A stretch of DNA of 64,000 nucleotides from positions 1 through 64,000 of the forward strand of contig CAWHRE010000009.1 in NCBI GenBank assembly GCA_963831705.1, in the 5' to 3' direction. Below are positions 1-8,158 of this stretch, one piece after another. The notes beneath the pieces are model-generated. The model was not told where the DNA came from, searched no databases, and saw only the letters and a list, made by a program, of their open reading frames with translations. The DNA is from DASQPR01 sp963831705 (GTDB lineage Bacteria > Actinomycetota > Actinomycetes > Mycobacteriales > Micromonosporaceae). How positions within the stretch are numbered: position 1 is the stretch's first letter; each line of letters opens with the position of its first letter. A program made the translations under genes and the position numbers.

Positions 1-2
1 CC

Positions 3-308
3 GAGACGACCGTCGCGTTGACCCGGCTCGATGTCGCGCAGTGGCGGCCGGAGTTGGCCGGCGCGATCGCTGCACTGCGTCGACCGGACAGCACCACCGA
101 TCTGCCACCGGGATTCGATGCCCGCGCCCGGCGGCTATTCGCCCGGGCCAGCGTGCTCGATCGCGTCCTGGCGCTGGCCGACGAGAACGCGCCCGGCGGC
201 GCGATCAATACGTACGAGGCACGACAGCGCGACGACCTTCTTCGCCCGCTGGCGAGCGCCTGCCGCCGCGCGCTGATGGCGGCTTGCAACTCCCCGATCG
301 ATTTCTGA
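3..308 (+). CDS. C-terminal part of an uncharacterised protein
   Basis: The frame is open from the first bases of the window and ends at TGA 306-308, so this is the 3' end of a gene that begins outside. A TTG at 18 is in frame, but the open frame continues upstream of it and no ribosome binding site is visible there. The roughly 100 visible residues are Arg/Ala-rich and probably helical, with no motif I recognise. It converges on the minus-strand gene that ends at 318. Confidence 0.45.
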   Translation, partial: ETTVALTRLDVAQWRPELAGAIAALRRPDSTTDLPPGFDARARRLFARASVLDRVLALADENAPGGAINTYEARQRDDLLRPLASACRRALMAACNSPIDF

Positions 309-317
309 CCCACTGAC

Positions 318-884
318 CTACGAGCGGTGCACGCTGTCGAGGATCGTGTTCAGCGTCGCCTGGGTCTTCACCCGGATGTAGATCGAAACGTCGAGCGAGG
401 GCAGGATCACGAACCCCTCGTAGACGCTCGGGCCGCCGAGCCCCACGACGCCACCCTCGCGAACGGCCGATACACCGTCGATTCGCACCTGCTGTAGCAG
501 CGATGCGCCGAACGGCATGACCGGAAACGGTGGACTGGATGCTGCTCCGATCCTCGCCACCTCCGACTGGCGGAACCCGTACTCCTCGCACAGCGGCCCA
601 TCGGTGGCGCGCGCCGTGCTCCAAAGCGTCAGCGGAACGACGACCGATGGCGGCAGCTTCGACGGGTCGACACATTGTTCGTCGTCCGGATTGGTCGACG
701 TCACCTTCCAGCCGTCGGGCACGGCAACGGTGATTCCGGCACCACTCACCCACTTGTAACCGGGCGGCGGCGCATGACGGTTATCGAAGCTCCAGAACAC
801 GACGAGCGCCGCCACGACGGCAACCGTCGCGATGAGGGCCAGGACCAGGGTCCGGCGAGCCCGCCCGTGGACCGCAACTGTCAT
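318..884 (-). CDS. membrane-anchored hypothetical protein
   Basis: 188 residues. A short basic N-terminus (RARRTL) is followed by one hydrophobic segment at about residues 12-32, then a soluble domain presumably outside the cytoplasm. Two cysteines (in EQCVDP and PLCEEYG, about 30 residues apart) could form a disulfide. I do not recognise the family. It lies 72 bp downstream of the broken HAD phosphatase gene on the same strand and could be the last gene of that transcript. Start is ATG 884. Confidence 0.6.
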   Translation of the reverse strand: MTVAVHGRARRTLVLALIATVAVVAALVVFWSFDNRHAPPPGYKWVSGAGITVAVPDGWKVTSTNPDDEQCVDPSKLPPSVVVPLTLWSTARATDGPLCEEYGFRQSEVARIGAASSPPFPVMPFGASLLQQVRIDGVSAVREGGVVGLGGPSVYEGFVILPSLDVSIYIRVKTQATLNTILDSVHRS

Positions 885-956
885 GTGCCCATGGTCGGAG
901 ATTCGGGCACCGACCCGGGTACCCGCTTCGCTAACGAATCGGGCGCAAAGTTGCCG

Positions 957-1737
957 CTAGACCTCGTCGATCAGGTCGGCGACCGAATTCGACGATCCGC
1001 GACGGCCGGTACGGGTAGCGGGCGACCTCGTCGCGGGTCGCGATGCCGGTCAGCACGAGGATCGTCTCCAGGCCGGCTTCGAGGCCACACAGGATGTCGG
1101 TGTCCATCCGGTCGCCGATCATCGCGGTCGTCTCGGAGTGCGCGCCGATCGTGTTCAGCGCCGAGCGCATCATCATCGGGTTCGGCTTGCCGACGAAGTA
1201 CGGGTCGACGCCGGTCGCCTTGGAGATCAGCGCGGCGACCGAGCCGCAGGCGGGCAGCGCGCCCTCGTTGGACGGGCCGGTCGCGTCCGGGTTCGTGGCG
1301 ATGAACCGGGCGCCGTCGTTGATAGCCGGATCGCCTGGGTGATCGCCTCGAAGCTGTACGTGCGGGTCTCGCCGAGCACGACGTAGTCCGGTTCGTGGTC
1401 GGTCAGCACGTAGCCGACCGCGTGCAGCGCCGTGGTCAGACCGGCCTCGCCGATCACGTACGCGGTGCCGCCCGGCCGCTGGTCGGCCAGGAATTGCGCG
1501 GTCGCGAGCGCCGAGGTCCAGATGTTCTCCTCGGTCACGTCGATGCCCATCCGGGTCAGCCGGGCCTGCAGATCGCGCGCGGTGTAGATCGAGTTGTTGG
1601 TGAGGATCAGAAACGGCTTGCCGGACGCCCGCAGCCGGCTGACGAACTCGGGCGCGCCCGGCACCGGCTGGCCCTCGTGGACGAGGACGCCGTCCATGTC
1701 GGTCAGCCAGCGACTCGACGGGTTTGCGATCGGTCAT
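957..1737 (-). pseudogene. NagD-type HAD phosphatase, frame broken three times
   Basis: Read across three frames this is a NagD-like HAD-superfamily phosphatase of about 260 residues, the family that dephosphorylates small phosphate esters. MTDRKPVES is in one frame; WLTDMDGVLVHEG (motif I, DxDG), LTNNS (motif II) and GETRTYSFEAITQAIRL are in a second; INDGARFIATNPD, VGKPNPMMM (Lys motif) and MIGDRMDTDI (motif IV) are in a third; VADLIDEV with TAG at 957-959 needs one more change. The three single-base changes fall near 1710 (extra base), 1323 (missing base in CTatc where CTGATC is expected) and 987 (extra A/T). Starting instead at ATG 1697 would delete the nucleophile Asp. Every motif is intact, so a sequence error is at least as likely as real decay. 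Confidence 0.75.
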
Positions 1738-1761
1738 GTCGACCATTGTCGCAAGGCGGCG

Positions 1762-2824
1762 TCAGCGGCGGGCGGGCCCACCCGCGATAGGGGCGCAACA
1801 ACCGGCCGGGCAGACGTCCCAGCACGGCACGTCGCCGAGTTTCCGCTGCCGTACGCCGACGTGCTCGTGCTCGCGCTCGGGCAGCCGCTCCCGGACCAAC
1901 TCGCCGATCATGCCGACGAACTCCGGATGCGTACCGGGCGTCGCCGCCCGAGCGAAGTCAAGGCCGAGCCGGGCGGCCGTGGCGGCCGCCTCGTTGTCGA
2001 GGTCCCACACGACCTCCAGGTGATCGGAGATGAAGCCGATCGGGCTGACCACCACGCCGGTCGTACCCGGCGGCGGCGAGCGCCTCCAGATGATCGTTGA
2101 CGTCCGGCTCCAGCCACGGCACCGTGGGCGGGCCGGAGCGGCTCTGCCAGACCAGGTCCCAGCCAGATGCCGGGTGCGGCCACCTCGGCGACGAGGCCGG
2201 CCGCCTCTCGGAGCTGCGCGACGTACCGATCGGTGCCGCCGTCCGGCCCGGCCGTCGCCGCGAGCGCGCTCGGGATCGAGTGCGCGGTGAACACGATCCG
2301 AGTGGTGTCCGACGGTTCGCCGGCAGCGCGGCGAGCGCCGCTCGTACGCCGTCCGCGTGTGGCCGCGACGTGCCCTGGATGATCGTGGTAGTGCCGGATC
2401 TTGTCGATCGCCGGCGCGCCCGGGCCGACCTGCGGCGCGGGCGCGCTCGATGTCGTCGAGGTACTGGCGGCACGACGAGTACGACCCGTACGGGCTGGTC
2501 ACGAACGCGAGTGCCCGGGTGACGCCGTCGACGCGCATCCGCCGGATCGTGTCGGACGAGGTACGGGTCCCAGTTGCGGTTGCCCCAGTAGAGCGGCAGC
2601 TTGACGCCGGTCGCCGCGAATTCCTTCTCGATCGCCGCGAGCAGATCCCGGCACTGCCCGTTGATCGGCGAAACGCCGCCGAAGTGCTGGTAGTGCTCGG
2701 CGACGGCGAGCAGGCGCTCCTCTGGGATGCCGCGCCCGCGCGTGACGTTGCGCAGGAACGGCATTACATCGTCGGGGCCTTCCGGACCACCGAACGAGAC
2801 CAGGAGAAACGCGTCGTACGACAT
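1762..2824 (-). pseudogene. hemH: ferrochelatase (heme synthesis), frame broken about six times
   Basis: Inserts Fe2+ into the porphyrin at the end of heme (or coproheme) synthesis. The N-terminus is intact from ATG 2824 (MSYDAFLLVSFGGPEGPDDV). The rest is spread over three frames: MRVDGVTRALAFVTSPYGS and SSCRQY, IDKIRHYHDHPG, PHADGVRAAL, VFTAHSIPSALA (the catalytic-His region), WQSRSGPPTVPWLEPDV, VVVSPIGFISDHLEV and the C-terminus. Frame changes lie near 2555, 2434, 2361, 2316, 2160 and 2065. Cys in SSCRQY and in CWDVCPAGCC near the C-terminus fit the [2Fe-2S] ligands described for M. tuberculosis-type ferrochelatases. It follows fabI on the same strand with a 51-bp gap. Because ctaA and ctaB are intact, loss of this gene seems unlikely; I suspect consensus errors. 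Confidence 0.8.
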
Positions 2825-2875
2825 GCGCCAATCTTCCTCTGTACGGCGCGATCGTCCATGACCGGGACGGTTGGA

Positions 2876-3643
2876 TCATCCACCCATTGCGTGGAAGCCG
2901 CCGTCGACGTGAATGATCTCACCCGTCGTGGCCGGGAAAAGGTCCGACATGAGCGCGACGCACGCCTTCGCGGTCGGCTCGGCGTCGGTCAGATTCCACC
3001 CGAGGGGCGCCTTGTTCGGCCACGCGTCCTCGAACTTGTCGAAGCCGGGGATCGACTTCGCCGCCATCGAACGCAGCGGACCGGCCGAGACGAGGTTGAC
3101 CCGGATGCCCTTCGGGCCGAGGTAGCTCGCGAGGTAGCGGTTCGCCGACTCCAGACCGGCCTTGGCAACGCCCATCCAGTCGTAGACCGGCCACGCCACG
3201 GTCGCGTCGAACGTGAGACCGACCAACGAGCCACCCGCCGACATCAGCGGCAGCGCGGCCATCGCCAGCGCCTTGTACGAGTACGTCGAGACGTGTACGG
3301 CCTTCGCCACGTCATCCCACGTCGTGTCGAGGAAGTTGCCGCCCAGCGCGGCCTGTGGCGCGTTTCCGATCGAGTGCAGGACGCCGTCCAGCCCGTCGAC
3401 GTGCTCGCGAACGCTATCGGCCAGCGACGCCAGTTGTTCCGGGTTGGTCACGTCGAGTTCGATCACGGGAGGCGGCTCCGGGAGGCGCTTCGCGATCCGT
3501 TCGACCAGCGACAGCCGCCCGAAGCCGGTCAGGACGACCTGCGCACCTTGTTCCTGGGCGAAGCGGGCGACCGAGAACGCGATCGAGGCATCGGTCAGTA
3601 CGCCGGTGATCAACAGGCGCTTACCGGCCATGAGTCCAGACAC
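2876..3643 (-). CDS. fabI: enoyl-[acyl-carrier-protein] reductase (InhA/FabI type)
   Basis: Catalyses the NADH-dependent last reduction of each FAS-II elongation cycle in the cytoplasm. The 255-residue product has the atypical nucleotide site GVLTDASIAF and the catalytic Tyr-x6-Lys in YDWMGVAKAGLES, with a conserved WP before it as in InhA. GTG 3643 is chosen because AGGAAGGA sits 7 nt upstream; longer in-frame starts lack such a site. fabG is 115 bp upstream on the same strand and hemH 51 bp downstream, the mabA-inhA-hemZ order of mycobacteria. FabI and InhA are one family and the name here does not imply mycolate synthesis. Confidence 0.93.
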   Translation of the reverse strand: MSGLMAGKRLLITGVLTDASIAFSVARFAQEQGAQVVLTGFGRLSLVERIAKRLPEPPPVIELDVTNPEQLASLADSVREHVDGLDGVLHSIGNAPQAALGGNFLDTTWDDVAKAVHVSTYSYKALAMAALPLMSAGGSLVGLTFDATVAWPVYDWMGVAKAGLESANRYLASYLGPKGIRVNLVSAGPLRSMAAKSIPGFDKFEDAWPNKAPLGWNLTDAEPTAKACVALMSDLFPATTGEIIHVDGGFHAMGG

Positions 3644-3758
3644 GGGTAGTCCTTCCTGAAAGTAGTGGTGTCTTGACCTTGGGCCATACTCGCGAGTCAT
3701 GTGCGTACCGCCGGGCACGAAACCCGACGGAATCTTTTGGAGGATTCCTACAACCGAT

Positions 3759-4466
3759 TTAGTGGCCCATGCCCAGACCGCCGTCGACCGGGATGAGTGC
3801 CCCGTTGACATAACCGGCCGCGTCGCTGGCGATCCAGGCGACCACCGCGGCAACCTCGTCCGGCCGCGCCATCCGGCCCGCCGGGATCTGCTTCAGGTAC
3901 TGCGCCTTGAGGTCATCGGAGAGCACGGCGGTCATGTCGGTCTCGATGAAGCCGGGCGCGACCACGTTCGCGGTGATGTTCCGCGAGCCGATCTCCCGGG
4001 TAATCGACCGCGCCATGCCGAGCAGCCCGGCCTTGCTGGTCGCGTAGTTCACCTGGCCGGCGCCGCCCATCTGGCCGACGACCGACGAGATGAAGATCAT
4101 CCGGCCCCACTTCGCGCGGAGCATCTTCGCGGTCGCACGCTTCGCGCAGCGCCAGGTGCCGGTCAGGTTCGTCTCGATCACCCGGCCGAACTGTTCCTCC
4201 GACATCCGCATCAACAGCGTGTCGTCGGTAATGCCGGCGTTCGCGACGAGCACTTCGACCGGGCCGAGCTCGGATTCGATCGTCGTGAACGCGGCGTCGA
4301 CCGCGGCCGGATCGGTGATGTCGCAGGTCACCGCGAGTACGCCGTCCGGGACCGGACCGGATCCCCGGTACGTGATCGCGACCCGATCACCCTGCTGGAC
4401 AAACGCCTGCGCGATCGCGAGGCCGATGCCCCGGTTACCTCCGGTGACCAGCACGGTACGTGGCAC
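3759..4466 (-). CDS. fabG: 3-oxoacyl-[acyl-carrier-protein] reductase (FabG/MabA)
   Basis: A short-chain dehydrogenase that reduces 3-ketoacyl-ACP with NADPH in FAS-II. Visible are the TGGNRGIG dinucleotide motif near the N-terminus, NAG (VANAGITDD), the catalytic Ser (ISSVVGQMG), YATSK (Tyr-x3-Lys) and a C-terminal VDGGLGMGH. GTG 4466 (VPRTVLVTGG) is preferred to an in-frame TTG at 4481 because GAGGGAGA lies just upstream of it. About 235 residues, normal for the family. It lies 66 bp downstream of the VWA gene and is probably co-transcribed with fabI. Confidence 0.93.
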   Translation of the reverse strand: MPRTVLVTGGNRGIGLAIAQAFVQQGDRVAITYRGSGPVPDGVLAVTCDITDPAAVDAAFTTIESELGPVEVLVANAGITDDTLLMRMSEEQFGRVIETNLTGTWRCAKRATAKMLRAKWGRMIFISSVVGQMGGAGQVNYATSKAGLLGMARSITREIGSRNITANVVAPGFIETDMTAVLSDDLKAQYLKQIPAGRMARPDEVAAVVAWIASDAAGYVNGALIPVDGGLGMGH

Positions 4467-4532
4467 GGCTCTCCCTCTCAACGCGGTCTGCGATCTAGTG
4501 CAGGTTAGGCGTTACCGCGTGGTAGCCAAAAA

Positions 4533-5483
4533 CTAGGGGAGGCGCGATGTCCAGAGCAGGCTCATCCCACCGGCTGCGAACGCGAACAGCAGCGCGATCC
4601 CGACGTACCACTGGGTGACCTCGGTCGGCACGGTCTTGTACCCGATCGACGATCCCATGTCTTGGTAGACCTGGCGCAGCGCGGGTAGCGACGCGGCCTC
4701 GTAATAATGCCCGCGCGTCGTCTCGGCGAGCTGCTGCAGCGACGCGCGGTCAACCGGTACGCGTTGCTCCTCGCCACCGATCGTCACGGTGCCGTCGTCG
4801 GTGCCGAACGCGATCGTGGACACCGGTACGTTGACCGCCTGCGACGCGGCAGCGGCCTCTTCGATCGGCCGTCCGGCCGTCCGGTACCCATCCGACAGCA
4901 GTACGATCCGCGCCGGTGGCGGTCCGGCCGCGCCGTCCGCGGGGACCGACTGGATCGCGGCGAGACACGTATAGACCGCCTCACCGGTCGCGGTCGCTTC
5001 GGCCAGTTGCAGGCCGTCGATGGCCGCGACCACCGCGTCCCGATCCTTGGTCGGCGACACCAGCACGTTCGCGGTCTTGGCAAACGACACCAGACCCACG
5101 TTGTACGACACCGGAAGCGTCTTCACGAACTCCTTGGCGGCCACCTGAGCGGCCTGGATCCGGCTCGGCGCGACGTCGGTCGACTCCATCGACAGCGACA
5201 CGTCGATCGCGATCATGACGGTCGCCCGCTGCAGCGGCTGCTTCGTGTCGATCGACGGCCGGGCCATCGCGGACGCGAGCGCGAGCAACGTCAGCAGGAA
5301 CGCGGCCGCCGCGACGTGCCGGCGGTACCCAAGCCCTTTCGGTGCGATCGTCTTGAGCAGGTCCACGTTCGTGAACCGGACCGCGTACGCCCGGCGGTGC
5401 AGCGTGCGCCACACGTACGCGCCGGCGATCGCGAGGACGGGCAGCACTGCCAGCAGCCACCACGGCTGCAGGAAGCGGATCAT
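4533..5483 (-). CDS. membrane-anchored von Willebrand A (VWA) domain protein, MoxR-associated
   Basis: 316 residues with the BatA/Rv1481 layout: two N-terminal membrane segments (about residues 6-24 and 58-76), a VWA domain with MIDAS motif DVSLS (about 95-99) and a second acidic loop LLSDGYRT, then a C-terminal membrane segment (about 290-310). MoxR-VWA sets are thought to act as metal-dependent chaperones in cell-envelope maturation; the substrate here is unknown. Its ATG overlaps the stop of the DUF58 gene (ATGA, 5480-5483), so translation is probably coupled. Confidence 0.88.
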   Translation of the reverse strand: MIRFLQPWWLLAVLPVLAIAGAYVWRTLHRRAYAVRFTNVDLLKTIAPKGLGYRRHVAAAAFLLTLLALASAMARPSIDTKQPLQRATVMIAIDVSLSMESTDVAPSRIQAAQVAAKEFVKTLPVSYNVGLVSFAKTANVLVSPTKDRDAVVAAIDGLQLAEATATGEAVYTCLAAIQSVPADGAAGPPPARIVLLSDGYRTAGRPIEEAAAASQAVNVPVSTIAFGTDDGTVTIGGEEQRVPVDRASLQQLAETTRGHYYEAASLPALRQVYQDMGSSIGYKTVPTEVTQWYVGIALLFAFAAGGMSLLWTSRLP

Positions 5484-6442
5484 CGCGTGGTCCCCCTCGT
5501 CCGAGCATGTCGTTGTGCCGCGACGAATCGTACGATGTCGAACAGCCAGTCCGAGTCCGTACGCAGACGAAGATGGGAGGCGCCGGCACCTCGGATCGCC
5601 GACGCTATCGCACTCCGCTGTGCGGCCGCGGCGTCCGCGTACCGACGGCGCAGCTTGGCGTCCGACGTCTGGACCTCGTGGATCGCGCCGGTCTCCGGGT
5701 CGACGAACTCCATCACGCCGCTGTCGGTCATCTCGACTTCACGCGGATCGAGAATCTCGACGGCCAGCAAATCATGGCGTACGCCCAGCTTCCGCATCGG
5801 CTGCGACCACTGTTCCGGCGGAACCATGAAGTCCGAGATGACCACGGCCATGCCGCGCCTGCGTGGCGGCCGGTTCAGCGCGTCGATCAAGGCACCGAGG
5901 TCGGAGCGGCCATCGTGCGAAGGCGTCGATGCGATCGCCCGCAGCAGGCCTTGAGACTCCTTGCGACCCGGCCGGGCCGGCATCCGGCGCAGTTCCGATC
6001 CGGTTCCGACGATCGCGCCGATCCGGTTGCCACCGCGCGTCGTCAAGTACGCCATCGCCGCCGACGCCGCGATCGCCAGATCCCGTTTCGTCGACCGGGC
6101 GGTGCCGAAGTCCAGACTCGCCGACAGGTCCACCGCGAGCCACGTCTCGAGTTCCCGGTCGGCCACCGTCTGCCGTACGTGCGGGATCGTGGTCCGCGCG
6201 GTCACCGGCCAGTCCATCAGGCGGACATCGTCGCCGGCCCGATATTCACGCGACTCCCCCGGCTCGGTACCCGGGCCGGTCAGCAACCCGATGTAGTCGC
6301 CCTGGAGCAGCCCGTCGAGCCGGCGAGTGATCATCACCTGGAGCTTCGACAGCGCGGGTTCCGACCTCGCCGCATCGATCAGCGGCTGAGACCCTGGCAC
6401 GGCGCTGACCGGCTGCGATGCCCGCGACGACGGCAGCGTCAC
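5480..6442 (-). CDS. DUF58 domain protein of the MoxR operon
   Basis: 320 residues with the DUF58 signature region GESREYRAGDDVRLMDW (about residues 63-79) and a degenerate VWA-like fold around AVDLSASLDFG and VVISDFMVP. DUF58 proteins travel with MoxR AAA+ ATPases and membrane VWA proteins and probably bridge them. It begins with GTG 6442, 31 bp after moxR, and overlaps the VWA gene by 4 bp. No membrane segment is seen, unlike longer DUF58 proteins. Confidence 0.88.
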   Translation of the reverse strand: MTLPSSRASQPVSAVPGSQPLIDAARSEPALSKLQVMITRRLDGLLQGDYIGLLTGPGTEPGESREYRAGDDVRLMDWPVTARTTIPHVRQTVADRELETWLAVDLSASLDFGTARSTKRDLAIAASAAMAYLTTRGGNRIGAIVGTGSELRRMPARPGRKESQGLLRAIASTPSHDGRSDLGALIDALNRPPRRRGMAVVISDFMVPPEQWSQPMRKLGVRHDLLAVEILDPREVEMTDSGVMEFVDPETGAIHEVQTSDAKLRRRYADAAAAQRSAIASAIRGAGASHLRLRTDSDWLFDIVRFVAAQRHARTRGTTR

Positions 6443-6473
6443 CGCCGCCTCACCAAGGGCGTCACCGTGGCTG

Positions 6474-7589
6474 TCACCTTGGTCCCGGCCAGACGCCTGC
6501 GACGGCCGGGTTGCGTCCGTTCATCGGCGGCGCGGGCGGCGTGGCGTTCTGGCGAGCGGACACGGTCGGCATCGGTACGGTGGCGAGCACCCGCTCGACG
6601 ATCCGGTCGGCCGAGATGTCGTCGGCCAGCGCGTCGTACGACAGGACGAGTCGGTGTCGCAGGATGTCCGGTGCGATGTCGAGCAAGTCCTGGGGCAGCG
6701 CATAGTCGCGTCCGCGCAACAGCGCGAGCGCCCGGGTCGCGCGGACGATGCCGAGCGAGGCACGTGGGCTCGCGCCGTACTGAATCAGGCGGGCCACGTC
6801 GGGCATGCCGAAGTCGGCCGGCTGGCGAGTCGCGAGCACGAGCCGGACGGCGTAGTCGACCAGCGCGTTGTGGACGAACACTTCGTCGGCCTTGCGCTGC
6901 AGCGCGATCAGCTCTTCGGTGGTGAGGATCGCGTTCGCGACCGGCGGCGTGACGCCCATCCGGTAGACGATCTCGCGCTCCTCGGCGTCGGTCGGGTACC
7001 CGACGACGATCTTCAACAGGAATCGGTCACGCTGGGCTTCCGGAAGCGGGTACACACCTTCCTGTTCGATCGGGTTCTGCGTCGCCATCACGAGGAACGG
7101 GTTCGGGACCGTGTGGGTCTTGCCGCCGATCGAGACGTGCCGCTCGGCCATCACCTCGAGCAGCGCCGACTGCACCTTCGCGGGAGCCCGGTTGATCTCG
7201 TCGGCCAGGAGGAAGTTGACGAAGATCGGACCGAGTTCGATGTCGAACGCCTCGCTCGACTGGCGGTAGATCCGGGTACCGACGATGTCGGCCGGGACCA
7301 GGTCCGGCGTGAACTGGATCCGGGAGAACGACCCCCCGGTCACCCGAGCCAGCGTCTCGACCGCGAGCGTCTTCGCCACGCCCGGTACACCTTCGATCAG
7401 GCAATGGCCGCGCGCGAGCAACGCGACGAACATTCGCTCGATCATCCGATCCTGACCGACGATCACGCGCTTCACCTCGAACATCGCGCGCTCGAGCACG
7501 GTCGCATCCTGGGCCGGCGTGCTACTCGTCGGTGCCGGTGCCGGATTCGGACCCGTTTCGGCGAACCCGGGCGTCGTCGGATCAGTCAC
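6474..7589 (-). CDS. moxR: MoxR-family AAA+ ATPase
   Basis: 371 residues. Walker A is GVPGVAKT, Walker B LLADEINRAPAK, sensor 1 ATQNPIEQEGVYPLPEAQ and the arginine-finger region AQRDRF: the standard MoxR set. The first 40 residues are Pro/Ala/Thr-rich and low in complexity. GTG 7589 is chosen because GGAGG lies 6 nt upstream; the longer open frame to 7712 has no site. First gene of the moxR-DUF58-VWA run, probably continuing into fabG-fabI-hemH. Confidence 0.93.
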   Translation of the reverse strand: MTDPTTPGFAETGPNPAPAPTSSTPAQDATVLERAMFEVKRVIVGQDRMIERMFVALLARGHCLIEGVPGVAKTLAVETLARVTGGSFSRIQFTPDLVPADIVGTRIYRQSSEAFDIELGPIFVNFLLADEINRAPAKVQSALLEVMAERHVSIGGKTHTVPNPFLVMATQNPIEQEGVYPLPEAQRDRFLLKIVVGYPTDAEEREIVYRMGVTPPVANAILTTEELIALQRKADEVFVHNALVDYAVRLVLATRQPADFGMPDVARLIQYGASPRASLGIVRATRALALLRGRDYALPQDLLDIAPDILRHRLVLSYDALADDISADRIVERVLATVPMPTVSARQNATPPAPPMNGRNPAVAGVWPGPR

Positions 7590-7843
7590 ACCTAGCCTCC
7601 AGCATTTTTCCGCAGCGGGTACCGCCATCACGAAACGATTGCACCAAGCGTCCCACGATCCACCCGCGGATGGCGGGCAGACCGCCGACTCACAGGTTGC
7701 CTCCAGCCACAACTGTCGGATAGCCGAGGGTCGGCCGTCGCAACTACCGCCGCCACTTTCGTAAAAACGCAGGTCACAGCCGAAAGGACGGGATCCGGGC
7801 GAGAAAGAACGTTAACCCCGGATTAATTTGCGGCATCAAGGGC
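7590..7843. other. non-coding stretch upstream of moxR
   Basis: About 250 bp (365 bp counting the promoter and hairpin that follow) between moxR on the minus strand and the small gene at 7955. It should hold the moxR promoter. No reading frame with coding character was seen. A locally A+T-rich patch (GTTAAC...GGATTAATTTG) lies at about 7810-7830. Confidence 0.4.
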
Positions 7844-7874
7844 TGGACAGATCGGGGAGTGCCGCGGCTATGAT
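7844..7874 (+). promoter_or_regulatory. sigma-70-like promoter
   Basis: A near-consensus -10 box TATGAT at 7869-7874 and a possible -35 TGGACA at 7844-7849, 19 nt apart, which is slightly long. Transcription would start near 7881, at the base of the hairpin described next. Confidence 0.5.
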
Positions 7875-7881
7875 TCCTGCA

Positions 7882-7917
7882 ATCGCCGAGCGGCTTCCCC
7901 CGTGGTCGCTCGGCGAT
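7882..7917 (+). terminator. perfect 11-bp hairpin just after a promoter: terminator, attenuator or small RNA
   Basis: Arms ATCGCCGAGCG (7882-7892) and CGCTCGGCGAT (7907-7917) pair perfectly around a 14-nt loop containing CCCCC, followed by CTTTCT. It begins about 8 nt after the TATGAT box, so a transcript would start at the stem and could end at once, or read into the gene at 7955 with this structure as its leader. Confidence 0.55.
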
Positions 7918-7954
7918 CTTTCTGTCTCCGCCCGCCGGTCATAGACTCGGACTC

Positions 7955-8158
7955 ATGACCGACGGCCCGGAAGACATCACTTGCTCGGCCAAGGGCTGCC
8001 GCCGTCCGGCCACGTACACCCTGATCTGGAACAACCCCAAGCTGCACACGGCCGATCGCCGCAAAATCTGGGTGGCCTGCGACGAGCATCGCGCTTCTCT
8101 GGCCGACTTCCTCGACCGGCGCGGGTTCCTGCGCGAGGTCGAGCCGCTCGCCGCCTAG
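7955..8158 (+). CDS. small conserved actinobacterial protein, putative zinc-binding
   Basis: 67 residues. Cysteines at 10, 15 and about 42 with a His three residues later (CDEH) suggest one zinc site: TCSAKGCRRPA then VACDEH. It resembles small uncharacterised actinobacterial proteins with the WNNPKLHT core. Function is unknown. Its TAG overlaps by 3 nt the stop of the convergent PAP2 gene. The hairpin at 7882-7917 may form its mRNA leader. Confidence 0.75.
   Translation: MTDGPEDITCSAKGCRRPATYTLIWNNPKLHTADRRKIWVACDEHRASLADFLDRRGFLREVEPLAA

Noticed and set aside
1227..1697. Starting the HAD gene at ATG 1697 as an intact short gene
   Set aside because: It would lack the nucleophile Asp of the DxDG motif, which is present just upstream in the same frame.
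7882..7917. 6C-type small RNA
   Set aside because: Only one hairpin with five loop cytosines is present; 6C RNAs have two C6-loop hairpins.
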